Both the position numbers and the translations under genes were made by a program. Shown here piece after piece: positions 1-7,280 of a DNA stretch of 15,330 nucleotides. The notes beneath the pieces are model-generated. The model was given only the letters and a program-made list of their open reading frames with translations. It was not told where the DNA came from and did not search any database. Origin of the DNA: an uncultured Streptococcus sp. (GTDB lineage: Bacteria > Bacillota > Bacilli > Lactobacillales > Streptococcaceae); contig CAJZGQ010000015.1 of the NCBI GenBank assembly GCA_916048115.1, forward strand, positions 1 through 15,330, written 5' to 3'. The stretch's first letter is position 1, and the number at the start of each line of letters is the position of its first letter.

Positions 1-44
1 CAAGCTCGCTAGAAAAACGCCATAAGCCCTTCTTTCTTGTCAGT

Positions 45-73
45 ATTATAGCAGATTTTAACCTATTTGTAAA
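45..73 (-). promoter_or_regulatory. Promoter for a gene beyond the left edge
   Basis: On the minus strand, TTTACA (73–68) is followed by a 17-bp spacer and TATAAT (50–45), with a TGC just before the -10 (extended -10). The predicted start is near position 38. The -35 lies inside the T-rich tail of the protease terminator, so the two units are packed tightly. No complete gene follows before the window ends. The transcript would begin with about 38 bases that hold only a 4-codon ATG…TAG (23–9), and they look like a leader rather than a gene. Confidence 0.8.
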
Positions 74-111
74 TAAAAACCAGCTTGAAACTTCTATTTC
101 AAACTGGTTTT
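66..111 (-). terminator. Rho-independent terminator of the surface protease gene
   Basis: An inverted repeat pairs 76–83 with 104–111 and 85–90 with 97–102, with one C/A mismatch and a 6-base loop. Read on the minus strand it is followed by TTTTTATTT. It starts about 20 bases past the protease stop codon. The upper arm also ends in TTTT on the plus strand, so it could act in both directions. Confidence 0.85.
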
Positions 112-132
112 AGGCTAACAAACTATCTTATG

Positions 133-3100
133 TCACTTATGACGTTTTGCAGCTTTTGGTTTTTTACCATGAAGTTTTTTCTTGGCATTTTTCAAGGCTG
201 TCAAAGCATCTTTTACATCTTGTTGGCTTGCTCCTGGATTTGAAAGGATGGTTTGTGCATCCTTGAAGGCTGCTAGGTAAGCTTCTTTTTCTTCATTTCC
301 AGCATAGATGAATTTAGCATTCTTTTCTTGGAACTTCAATTCTTCCTTGATGTATTTTTCAAGGCTTGAAAAATCAGTTGCTTTTCCGTTTAATTTTCCT
401 TCCGCACGGCTAAGCTCAGCAAGTGCTTGATTGATTTGTTCTTGTTTCACAGTTGGATCAACTGCAAGCAAGGCCACTGTTTGGAAAGCGCGATCGTAGT
501 CTCGACGTACTTTTTCTTTGGCATTAGCATAACGACCCGTTTTAGTCGTAGCATCATAAGCTTGCATGGCTTCTTTCAAAGCCGCAACGTTTGAATCTTT
601 CCCATCCAAAGCTTGGCTAGCAGCTTCAAGACTAGCTACTGCTTGGTTGACTTGCTCTTGACTGACCTTATTGGTCAAGGCTGCTTGGGCAGCTTGCAAG
701 GCTTGATCATAGGCTTCCTTCTTATCTGCACTCGCATTGAAGTAGTGAGCTGTCTTTGTAACATCTGCTTGGTTGTTCAAAGCAGCCAAGAGATCCACTT
801 TTGAGATCACTCCAATACGATAATTGTTGTTGCGTCCTGCGACAACTGAGATCACTGGTGCTTCCTCAGCTAGTTCATAACCTGTAGGAAGGGTTGCAAC
901 TAAGGTATATTGACCAGTTGCGACAGATTTCCCAAAGCCATTTTTTCCATATTTTTCAGCAGGCAAGACAAAGTTTCCACCATCTGCCCCTTTCAATACG
1001 ATCGTAGCTGCTTTTGAAACAGGTTGATCAAAGCTGATGCTAACTGGTGCATATTCTAAAGTATTGGCAAGAAAAGCGATCGTTTGGAAACTATTATCTT
1101 CTGTTAAATCAAATTCTTGCGTCAAGCTGCTGACAAATTTCACTTCTGTACGATCATAAGTAAAGATTTCTACAGTGTAATGACCAAAGTTCAAGAAGTT
1201 AATATCTTTTGTCTTGTCAACTGACACATATTGACCATTGCTATCTTTGATTCGGTAAACATACATAGTATCCAAATCTTTGTTCGTTTTAGCGTCACGA
1301 ACTGCGATTTGAACCCGACCACTATTTTGATCCCGAACTAAATCAGCTAGTGAAACATAATCTACGTTCCCCGCAAAGTCTTCTACATAGTAGTAGATAT
1401 TCTTCTTATCGATGTTTTCAGGAAGATCGAAGCTACCATCTGTATTGGCCTTGATCACATGGTAATTTTCAAGCGCACGAGTACCATTCTTATCTTCACT
1501 GGTTTGGACCATCGTTCCTTGTTCATCAAATGGTGTGACATAAACTAGTTTTTCTGTCAAAATACCGCCTTCACCAACATCTTTGGCTTTACGTGCAACA
1601 AACTGTTGTGCTCCGTCTTTAAAGCGAATATAGCCAGATGTAATCACTGGTTTTTGAATATCAACCCGAACCTTGAAGGTCGTTGATTGCTCCTCAGCTC
1701 CAGGAACCATTGGGGTATAACGGATGACATAATCATATAGACCATCTGCTACTGCATTCCCATTCGCATCAATACCATTCCAAGCAGTATTATCTAATGT
1801 GTAGCTGCGTGGATTCTTTTGGTCACCGTTGAAGAAGTTCTTACGATGGTCAGATGGAGTTCCTTCCCAAATTGGATGTTGATGTTCCGTATCACTTGCT
1901 GCGTAGACACTTGCACGAAGGTTTTCAATATTTCGAAGCGCAACCGTTTTGTATTCGACGAAATCTTTATTTCCATCTTCATTTGGTGAAATGGCAATGC
2001 GAACATTTCCGTTTTCATCTAGTTGAAGGGTGTGAGTTCCTTCTGCATTTTCGTCAATACCAAGGACTGTAATCCGACGACCGTCTCGTTTTCCTTGAGT
2101 GAGAAGGAAGTCATTTTGCTGAGTGACGAGTGCAGAAACATTCGCACTAGAAGAGATATTCAAATCTTTTGGAATATGGTAGTAGAATCCATCTTTTCCT
2201 TCGCGAACCAAATCATAGACTGGCTTTTCAACAGCGGGAAGATTTTGGAATTCTCCCTTGAAGCCCATAAATGGCAAGCTGACCACATCCCCATCATCTG
2301 CCGGATCTACAAAGCGAACAAATCCTTCAAGGAAATAGCCGTTCGGCATTTCTTTGCTCAACTCTTCTGTGAATTTACTTGTATCGACTTTCACTGTAAC
2401 CGTTTCAGAGCTATGAGCTTTCACAGTTACTTCAGGCCAAGCTGTTTCAGTCAATTTACGTGGACGAAGGGTAAATTTACCATCTTTTACTTCATCTGTG
2501 TCTGTATTGACCAACATTTTCAAGGTACGATCGGTATCTGAAATATTGTGGACTGTGACATCAAAGGTAAAGCTATCTCCAACATTACCAAGAGTGACGC
2601 TTGGATAGTTGTTTTCACCAGTCACATACAAGTCTGTTGAAACGGCTGCGGCTGTATCGACAACCCCTGCACCTTGTTGACGTGGAGAAGTATAGACACC
2701 AGTTTCTTTGTCAACATGTGGTTTAGCTGTAGACATAATCAAGGCTTTCACAGTTGCAGAAACTTGTTCTGGAGTCAATTCTGGATGGTTCTTCACAAGG
2801 TATTCTTTAACCAAGGCTGCCACACCTGCTACGTGAGGAGAGGCCATACTTGTACCACTCATATCCCCGTAGGTATTGTCATTTAAAGAAGAAAAGATAT
2901 TCCCACCAGGTGCTGTGACATCTGGTTTCAACTGACCATCGGTTGTCACTCCCCAGCTTGAGAAATCAGACAATTGGTCTGCTTCTGGAGATGGACGGTT
3001 GGCCATGGTATTGTTAAAGACAACTTTGTAAGATCCAGCTTTAAGAGCTTCCCCATAGCGTTTTGAAATGAAGACAGATGGAATTTTCTTAGCATCTCCA

Positions 3101-4554
3101 TCAATTGCCATTCCAAGATTAGATCCTTCCACATTATTGTAGACCAAAGCTCCTGCTGCACCATGATGGAAGGCATTGGCAATCTTTTCTGAGAATGGAA
3201 TTTCCCCACGTTGGATTAAGGCCAATTTACCGGTAAGGTCTAGATCTTTAAAATCATCTTCTTTCCCAAGACCAACTGATACATATTCGTACTCTTTGCC
3301 TTTTTCAAAATCAGCATCTGCAGCAGATTTACTGTAATCAAATTTTCCGTTATCCGCTTCTGCATTGCCTTCCAAACCTTTGACTTCAAAAACTTCTGTT
3401 GTAATGATGTTGTTATTGATAGAAGCAACAGAGATAGAGTCCTCTACCGTTGATGGATTTCCAACCAAACCGTAATCTGGATTTTCTGCTGCTGGTCTTG
3501 AATAACCATTCCCAAAAGTATTGCTATTTCCTGCAGAGATTAGGACAGATACCCCTTTAGCACGCGCTCGTTTAATGGCATCCACAATATCTGAATCAGC
3601 ATTGACCATAGAACCAGTAGTAGATCCAAGACTCATATTGATGGTATCTGCACCAAGGGCTACAGCATCATCAATTGCTTTTACATAAAGGGCAGAACCC
3701 GTTGTTTTTTGACGATCTGAAAAGACACGCATAAACATAACTTGCGCTTCTGGTGCTACACCATAGATCTTTTCACCGTTTCCTGCTTCTTTATCAGGAT
3801 TCCCTGTTGCAATCCCTGTAACGTGCATCCCGTGAGAATCTCTTTCGGCCTCTTTGATATTGTCGGTCCCATCAAAGTAGTCATAAGCGTAGACAACCTT
3901 GTCGTTGTACCATTTACCATAATCAATTCCTGCCGCTTTCTTAGCAGCTTCGATTTCTTCTTGGTTTTTAAACTTAGCTTTTGAAGGATCGGTAATCCGA
4001 AGAACCTCGTGGTTCACATCCAAGCCAGAGTCGATGACGGCGACAACCATCCCTTCCCCTTTATAGCCTTGCTTCCAGGTTTGGGGAACAGTAATAATTT
4101 CGTCACTTTCGATGCTTTGAGGTTTTTCAGCTGCCTCATGGCGATTCGTTGTTTCTGAACTTGTCGCAGAAGCCACTTCTGTTGCTTTTTCTACAGGTTT
4201 TTCCGCTACTTCCGGTTTTGTTTCTGGAACAGTAGCTGCTTCTTTCGGAGCTTCTGTTTTTTCAACATGAGCTGCTTCTGTTGTATTCGTTGTCTTTTCA
4301 GCAACTGTTGCTTCTTTTGCAACTTCTACTTTCTCACTAGCAACTGCTGTATTTGCTTCTGTTGCTTGTGAATGCTCTTCTTCAGCAGGTGCCTGTTGAG
4401 TAGTGGCTACAAGCTGTGTTCCAGCACTCGTTTGGTTAGCCGCTTGTTCTTCAGCACTCGCTTGTGCAGATCCAAATACCAAAACAGCCCCTAATAAAAC
4501 TGAGGCTACACCAAATTTGTATTTTCTTAATGAAAAACGTTCTTGTCTATTCAT
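133..4554 (-). CDS. Secreted S8 (subtilisin-like) surface serine protease, PrtA/C5a-peptidase-like
   Basis: This is a 1473-residue extracellular protease. Residues 1–33 are a YSIRK-type signal peptide (FSLRKYKFGVASVLLG), followed by an Ala/Glu/Thr-rich linker to about 150. The subtilase triad is complete: Asp175 (VIDSG), His241 (SHGMHVTG), Ser569 (GTSMASPHVAG), with oxyanion Asn343 (SAGNS). A PA-type insert lies between Asn343 and Ser569 (around 440–510, LALIQRG…GALVYNN). An Fn3-like domain follows at about 640–770, then β-rich domains (ISPNEDGNKDF; WNGIDANGNAVADGLYDY). Three FIVAR-like helical repeats fill 1253–1464. There is no LPXTG motif; the protein ends in KPKAAKRHK. The overall plan matches streptococcal PrtA and the C5a peptidases, but it is shorter than PrtA and I cannot name the ortholog or the substrate. 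The ATG has a good SD (AAGGGGAG, 5 bases away). The gene is monocistronic, with its own promoter and terminator. Confidence 0.93.
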   Translation of the reverse strand: MNRQERFSLRKYKFGVASVLLGAVLVFGSAQASAEEQAANQTSAGTQLVATTQQAPAEEEHSQATEANTAVASEKVEVAKEATVAEKTTNTTEAAHVEKTEAPKEAATVPETKPEVAEKPVEKATEVASATSSETTNRHEAAEKPQSIESDEIITVPQTWKQGYKGEGMVVAVIDSGLDVNHEVLRITDPSKAKFKNQEEIEAAKKAAGIDYGKWYNDKVVYAYDYFDGTDNIKEAERDSHGMHVTGIATGNPDKEAGNGEKIYGVAPEAQVMFMRVFSDRQKTTGSALYVKAIDDAVALGADTINMSLGSTTGSMVNADSDIVDAIKRARAKGVSVLISAGNSNTFGNGYSRPAAENPDYGLVGNPSTVEDSISVASINNNIITTEVFEVKGLEGNAEADNGKFDYSKSAADADFEKGKEYEYVSVGLGKEDDFKDLDLTGKLALIQRGEIPFSEKIANAFHHGAAGALVYNNVEGSNLGMAIDGDAKKIPSVFISKRYGEALKAGSYKVVFNNTMANRPSPEADQLSDFSSWGVTTDGQLKPDVTAPGGNIFSSLNDNTYGDMSGTSMASPHVAGVAALVKEYLVKNHPELTPEQVSATVKALIMSTAKPHVDKETGVYTSPRQQGAGVVDTAAAVSTDLYVTGENNYPSVTLGNVGDSFTFDVTVHNISDTDRTLKMLVNTDTDEVKDGKFTLRPRKLTETAWPEVTVKAHSSETVTVKVDTSKFTEELSKEMPNGYFLEGFVRFVDPADDGDVVSLPFMGFKGEFQNLPAVEKPVYDLVREGKDGFYYHIPKDLNISSSANVSALVTQQNDFLLTQGKRDGRRITVLGIDENAEGTHTLQLDENGNVRIAISPNEDGNKDFVEYKTVALRNIENLRASVYAASDTEHQHPIWEGTPSDHRKNFFNGDQKNPRSYTLDNTAWNGIDANGNAVADGLYDYVIRYTPMVPGAEEQSTTFKVRVDIQKPVITSGYIRFKDGAQQFVARKAKDVGEGGILTEKLVYVTPFDEQGTMVQTSEDKNGTRALENYHVIKANTDGSFDLPENIDKKNIYYYVEDFAGNVDYVSLADLVRDQNSGRVQIAVRDAKTNKDLDTMYVYRIKDSNGQYVSVDKTKDINFLNFGHYTVEIFTYDRTEVKFVSSLTQEFDLTEDNSFQTIAFLANTLEYAPVSISFDQPVSKAATIVLKGADGGNFVLPAEKYGKNGFGKSVATGQYTLVATLPTGYELAEEAPVISVVAGRNNNYRIGVISKVDLLAALNNQADVTKTAHYFNASADKKEAYDQALQAAQAALTNKVSQEQVNQAVASLEAASQALDGKDSNVAALKEAMQAYDATTKTGRYANAKEKVRRDYDRAFQTVALLAVDPTVKQEQINQALAELSRAEGKLNGKATDFSSLEKYIKEELKFQEKNAKFIYAGNEEKEAYLAAFKDAQTILSNPGASQQDVKDALTALKNAKKKLHGKKPKAAKRHK
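163..798 (-). repeat. Three tandem FIVAR-like repeats in the protease C-terminus
   Basis: In protein terms the repeats cover residues 1253–1319, 1320–1391 and 1392–1464, about 67–73 residues each. Each starts with a short helix (VDLLAALNN, VAALKEAMQ, FSSLEKYIK), has an aromatic-rich middle with a conserved Tyr, and a helix of the form QEQ(V/I)NQA(V/L)A.L or QQDVKDALTAL. Each ends in LDGK, LNGK or LHGK. This is the usual pattern of FIVAR modules, which in other surface proteins bind polysaccharide or host proteins. The copies have diverged and are not DNA-level repeats. Confidence 0.75.
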
Positions 4555-4584
4555 AGAAACTCCCCTTTTATTTTAATAGTAACT

Positions 4585-4613
4585 ATTATAACGCAAAATT
4601 GTCTGAAAATTCA
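4585..4613 (-). promoter_or_regulatory. Promoter of the surface protease gene
   Basis: A perfect TATAAT (4590–4585) on the minus strand lies about 30 bases before the ATG. The hexamer 17 bp upstream is weak (TGAATT, 4613–4608), which suggests that the promoter needs an activator. The predicted transcript start is near 4578, giving a leader of about 24 bases. The likely regulatory sites lie directly upstream. Confidence 0.65.
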
Positions 4614-4626
4614 TTCAAAAATGAAT

Positions 4627-4658
4627 TGTAACACAAATGTAACATTCGCGAATGTTAC
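4627..4658. promoter_or_regulatory. Candidate operator: WalR/VicR-type direct repeat overlapping a 20-bp perfect palindrome
   Basis: On the plus strand TGTAAC (4627–4632), five bases, then TGTAAC (4638–4643) fit the published WalR/VicR box TGTWAH-N5-TGTWAH exactly. The second half-site runs into the perfect palindrome GTAACATTCGCGAATGTTAC (4639–4658). Both lie at roughly -49 to -80 relative to the predicted protease start, a typical activator position beside a weak -35. Which protein binds is inference. Confidence 0.5.
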
Positions 4659-4763
4659 TAGTTATTAATTTGTTTTTGTACGGAAAATTGTTAGTAAATG
4701 CAGAAAAGTATTATAGAACATCTGTTTTTTGTTGAGGTTTTAAAATTATTTAATCATTGAAAG

Positions 4764-4800
4764 GATTTTAAAAACCGAGAACGAAACTGTCCTCGGTTTT
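4764..4800 (-). terminator. Rho-independent terminator of the aldo/keto reductase unit
   Basis: A 9-bp stem pairs 4771–4779 (AAAACCGAG) with 4792–4800 (CTCGGTTTT) around a 12-base loop. On the minus strand it is followed by TTTTTAAAATCC. It lies 23 bases past the reductase stop codon and separates that unit from the protease gene. Confidence 0.85.
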
Positions 4801-4823
4801 CATTAATGAATGAAAATTTTCTT

Positions 4824-5666
4824 TTAAAAATCTTTGGTGTCCGGATCTGGTGCACCTGCTTCAACCGGAAGATGGCGAAGGAGTTCCACATCATCTGCCG
4901 TCAATTCAAAATCAAAGCAATTTAGATTACTTGCAATCCGCTCAGGCGTAACCGATTTGGGCAATGGAAGGAAGCCTTCTTGCAAACTCCATGCCAGGGC
5001 TAGTTGAGCGACAGTCTTTCCATATTTGGCAGCCATTTCTTTTACTTGTTCATTTTGGAACAATTCTCCTTGGCCAAAAGGTCCCCAAGCTTCTAGTAAA
5101 ATACCATCCTTGCGACTTGCTACAATGGCTTCGCTTTGGTAAACCCCAGGGGCTAAACGAATTTGGTTCACAGCCGGTATGACGTGAGCTGTTTCAAGGA
5201 GGGCTTCCAAATGATGAGGCAGAAAATTGCTAATACCAATAGCCCGAACCTTGCCAGCAGCTAGCATATCTTCCATTGCTCGCCAAACCTCAGCATTTCG
5301 TTTTTTCCAAGCATCATTTTCTCGAAGGGGCTTTGGATTTGGCCAATGAATCAAATAAAGATCCACATAGTCCAATCCTAGTTTCTCAAGAGACTCTTCC
5401 AAAGCAGCTTGAGCGTCTTCATAGGTGTGATGAGTATTCCAAAGTTTGGTGGTAATAAACAGGTCTTCGCGCGCAAGACCACTGTCTTTAATGGCCCGAC
5501 CCACACTCTCTTCATTCTGATAAATCGCAGCTGTATCGATATGGCGATAACCTGCTTTTAAAGCAGCTAAGACAGCTTGATAGGCTTCTTCTCCATCCGC
5601 TGCTTTCCACGTCCCAAATCCCAATACAGGAATCTCCACCCCATTATTTAAACGATAATGATTCAT
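4824..5666 (-). CDS. Aldo/keto reductase (AKR5-like, NADPH-dependent)
   Basis: The 280-residue protein is a complete single-domain aldo/keto reductase, a cytoplasmic (α/β)8 barrel that reduces aldehydes or ketones with NADPH. The catalytic tetrad is visible: Asp44 and Tyr49 (HIDTAAIYQNE), Lys74 (ITTKLW) and His107 (LIHWP). The family signatures LGFGTW near the N-terminus, GISNF and the late LPKSVTPERIASN are present. The family includes 2,5-diketogluconate reductases and YvgN/YtbE-type methylglyoxal reductases; the substrate cannot be told from sequence. The ATG overlaps the stop of the upstream small gene (ATGA), and its SD (AAAGGAAAG) lies inside that gene, so translational coupling is likely. 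It is the second gene of a two-gene transcript that ends at the hairpin at 4771–4800. Confidence 0.93.
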   Translation of the reverse strand: MNHYRLNNGVEIPVLGFGTWKAADGEEAYQAVLAALKAGYRHIDTAAIYQNEESVGRAIKDSGLAREDLFITTKLWNTHHTYEDAQAALEESLEKLGLDYVDLYLIHWPNPKPLRENDAWKKRNAEVWRAMEDMLAAGKVRAIGISNFLPHHLEALLETAHVIPAVNQIRLAPGVYQSEAIVASRKDGILLEAWGPFGQGELFQNEQVKEMAAKYGKTVAQLALAWSLQEGFLPLPKSVTPERIASNLNCFDFELTADDVELLRHLPVEAGAPDPDTKDF

Positions 5667-5881
5667 TTTTTCTTTCCTTTCTTCGATTTCGGTTTCTTAG
5701 GCCCTCGAAGCTTGAGCTCTGGCTTAAAAATATTTTTCTTGGTTGGCTCCATCTTCTTGCTATAAAAACTATAGAGTAAAAATGCCCCACCAACAATCAC
5801 AATAAAGATATTTTTTCTTACAATCCCATAAAGCAAGAAAAAAATTCCCATCAATAAAAAACGTATATCAATTGCCTTCAT
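5663..5881 (-). CDS. Small two-pass membrane protein with a lysine-rich tail, function unknown
   Basis: This 72-residue protein is not a family I can name. It has two hydrophobic segments, about residues 7–21 (RFLLMGIFFLLYGIV) and 25–40 (IFIVIVGGAFLLYSFY), joined by the short basic turn RKN. A very basic tail (about 42–72) carries many Lys and Pro residues and ends in KSKKGKKK. By the positive-inside rule both the tail and the central turn would favour the cytoplasmic side, so the topology is unclear. It is a real gene: it has an SD (TGAGG), a textbook promoter just upstream, and an ATGA overlap with the aldo/keto reductase. Co-expression suggests, but does not show, a shared role. The tail codons also supply the reductase SD. 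Confidence 0.8.
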   Translation of the reverse strand: MKAIDIRFLLMGIFFLLYGIVRKNIFIVIVGGAFLLYSFYSKKMEPTKKNIFKPELKLRGPKKPKSKKGKKK

Positions 5882-5905
5882 AAACTACCTCACATTTCAA
5901 TTCCC

Positions 5906-5934
5906 ATTATAGCATGAAAAGACAGCATTCACAA
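5906..5934 (-). promoter_or_regulatory. Promoter of the small membrane protein–aldo/keto reductase unit
   Basis: On the minus strand, TTGTGA (5934–5929), a 17-bp spacer and TATAAT (5911–5906), with a TGC extended -10. The predicted start is near 5899, only about 18 bases before the ATG, so the leader is very short and leaves room only for the SD. Confidence 0.85.
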
Positions 5935-5949
5935 AATTGCACTACCATT

Positions 5950-5986
5950 GGTAAACAAAAACCTCTCTAGGTATGACCTAGAGAGG
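5950..5986 (-). terminator. Rho-independent terminator of nagA
   Basis: A perfect 11-bp stem pairs 5962–5972 (CCTCTCTAGGT) with 5976–5986 around a 3-base loop. On the minus strand it is followed by TTTTTGTTT. It lies 26 bases past the nagA stop codon. Confidence 0.92.
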
Positions 5987-6012
5987 AAGTATTCTATCTT
6001 TAATTCTTGAAT

Positions 6013-7170
6013 CTAGTTCGTAGCCTGGTAACGTTTGACCCCATCGAGATAGGTCGCAACCAGATCCAAATTTTGATCAAGAACGATGAAGTCCGCATCA
6101 TACCCTTCGCGAATTTGACCACAAACATCATCAATATGGACTGATTTTGCCGGATTGAGGCTGGCCATCATCACTGCTTCGTGAGGGTTAGCAATCCCCC
6201 ACTCTACAACATTTTTTAATCCATCTTTCAATTTCAAGATTGAGCCAGCTAGATTACCAGTTGATTTCAAGCGAGCAGTCCCTTCAGCGACCACAACTGG
6301 GAATTCCCCAAGCATGTAGTCCCCATCTTCTAAGCCCCCGGCTGTCATACAGTCAGTTATCAAGGCAACATTTTCTTTCCCTTTTTGTTTCATCAGGATA
6401 TCACACGCTAGAGGATCAACGTGATGGCCATCACAGATCAACTCTGCTGTAGTATGAGGCAACTCATACATAGCACCAACCATACCGAGTTCACGGTGCG
6501 TCAAACCACGCATACCATTGTAGGCATGCACCCAGACACTCGCACCTGCATCTACCGCTTTTTTAGCTTCTTCAAAAGTTGCATTGGAGTGTCCCAAAGC
6601 AACAGTCACCCCTTCTCCTGTAATGGTCCGAACAAAGTCTTCTACCCCTTCACGCTCAGGAGCAAGGGCAATCTTATTCAACAGACCATTGGCAGCTTTT
6701 TGCCAAGCACGGAATTCTTCCATACTTGGATCCTTCATATAAGATGGGTTTTGAGCTCCCTTGTATTTTTCTGTAAAATAAGGTCCTTCAAAATAAATCC
6801 CGCGAATCTTAGCTCCTGTTGCTTCTTTGTATCGTGCACCGATATTTTCAGTTACTGCCAAAAGTTGTTCGTAAGAGGAAGTAAGGGTCGTAGGCAAAAA
6901 GCTCGTAACCCCTGTACTCAAGAGCCCTTCACTCATGGTATGGAGAGTGCCTTCGATATTATTATCCATCACATCTACCCCACCAAATCCGTGAATATGG
7001 GTATCTACGAGGCCAGGCGCAATGCTGTAACCAGAATAATCCAGCACATCCGCACCTTCTGGTAAGCTTTCCACATGTTTTCCAAACTTGCCATCAACAA
7101 GCTCCAAATAGCCTCCGCGGCGAACCCCATGTGGGTAATAAAATTGATCTGCTTTAATATATGTAGACAT
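6013..7170 (-). CDS. nagA: N-acetylglucosamine-6-phosphate deacetylase
   Basis: NagA removes the acetyl group from GlcNAc-6-phosphate to give GlcN-6-phosphate, the first committed cytoplasmic step in using GlcNAc and in recycling cell-wall amino sugar. The protein (385 residues from the chosen start) is a full-length amidohydrolase. It has DTHIHG (His58, His60), EGPYF (Glu128), LGHSNAT (His194), HAYNGM (His215) and the catalytic Asp273 in ITDCMTAGG. The start is set at 7170: that ATG has GGAAAGGA seven bases upstream. An in-frame ATG at 7206 would add 12 residues but has no SD and lies too close to the promoter. The gene stands alone between two terminators; nagB is not in the window. The promoter carries cre- and dre-like sites, which fits repression by glucose and induction by amino sugars. 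Confidence 0.96.
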   Translation of the reverse strand: MSTYIKADQFYYPHGVRRGGYLELVDGKFGKHVESLPEGADVLDYSGYSIAPGLVDTHIHGFGGVDVMDNNIEGTLHTMSEGLLSTGVTSFLPTTLTSSYEQLLAVTENIGARYKEATGAKIRGIYFEGPYFTEKYKGAQNPSYMKDPSMEEFRAWQKAANGLLNKIALAPEREGVEDFVRTITGEGVTVALGHSNATFEEAKKAVDAGASVWVHAYNGMRGLTHRELGMVGAMYELPHTTAELICDGHHVDPLACDILMKQKGKENVALITDCMTAGGLEDGDYMLGEFPVVVAEGTARLKSTGNLAGSILKLKDGLKNVVEWGIANPHEAVMMASLNPAKSVHIDDVCGQIREGYDADFIVLDQNLDLVATYLDGVKRYQATN

Positions 7171-7220
7171 AAAATCGTCCTTTCCATTGTAGGAACTGTG
7201 TTCCATTTATATTCATACAT

Positions 7221-7249
7221 ATTATAACGCTTTCACTTCCATTTGTAAA
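7221..7249 (-). promoter_or_regulatory. Promoter of nagA
   Basis: On the minus strand, TTTACA (7249–7244), a 17-bp spacer and a perfect TATAAT (7226–7221). The predicted start is near 7214, giving a leader of about 44 bases. This is a strong promoter overlapped by two candidate repressor sites. Confidence 0.88.
7222..7235 (-). promoter_or_regulatory. Catabolite-responsive element (cre) over the nagA -10
   Basis: Minus-strand TGAAAGCGTTATAA matches the CcpA site consensus TGNAARCGNWWWCA at all but one position (A for C near the end). It covers the -10 hexamer, where bound CcpA would block RNA polymerase. Repression of amino-sugar genes by CcpA is known in Firmicutes; its action here is inferred from the match and its position. 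Confidence 0.7.
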
Positions 7250-7264
7250 TGGTCTAGACCTATT
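7247..7264. promoter_or_regulatory. Candidate NagR/DasR/YvoA-type operator (dre) next to the nagA -35
   Basis: The perfect palindrome GGTCTAGACC (7251–7260) is flanked by A-rich sequence on the left and T-rich on the right, giving an extended AAAT…ATTT symmetry with mismatched inner flanks. Its core is the same as that of the dre operators bound by GntR-family amino-sugar regulators (DasR, YvoA/NagR). It touches the -35 (7244–7249), a repressor position. The regulator gene is not in the window. Confidence 0.7.
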
Positions 7265-7280
7265 TTTGAATAGAATCCAA

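Noticed and set aside
2023..2541. 172-codon plus-strand open frame inside the protease gene
   Set aside because: It is fully antisense to the Fn3-like domains of the protease, has no SD or recognizable domain, and fits a chance opening in a long AT-rich gene.
6421..7065. 214-codon plus-strand open frame opposite nagA
   Set aside because: It is antisense to conserved nagA motifs, has no SD, and gives a Cys/His/Phe-rich sequence of no known family.
7171..7206. Upstream ATG that would lengthen nagA by 12 residues
   Set aside because: No SD precedes it, it lies about 8 bases from the predicted transcript start, and the downstream ATG at 7170 has a clear SD and the usual NagA N-terminus.
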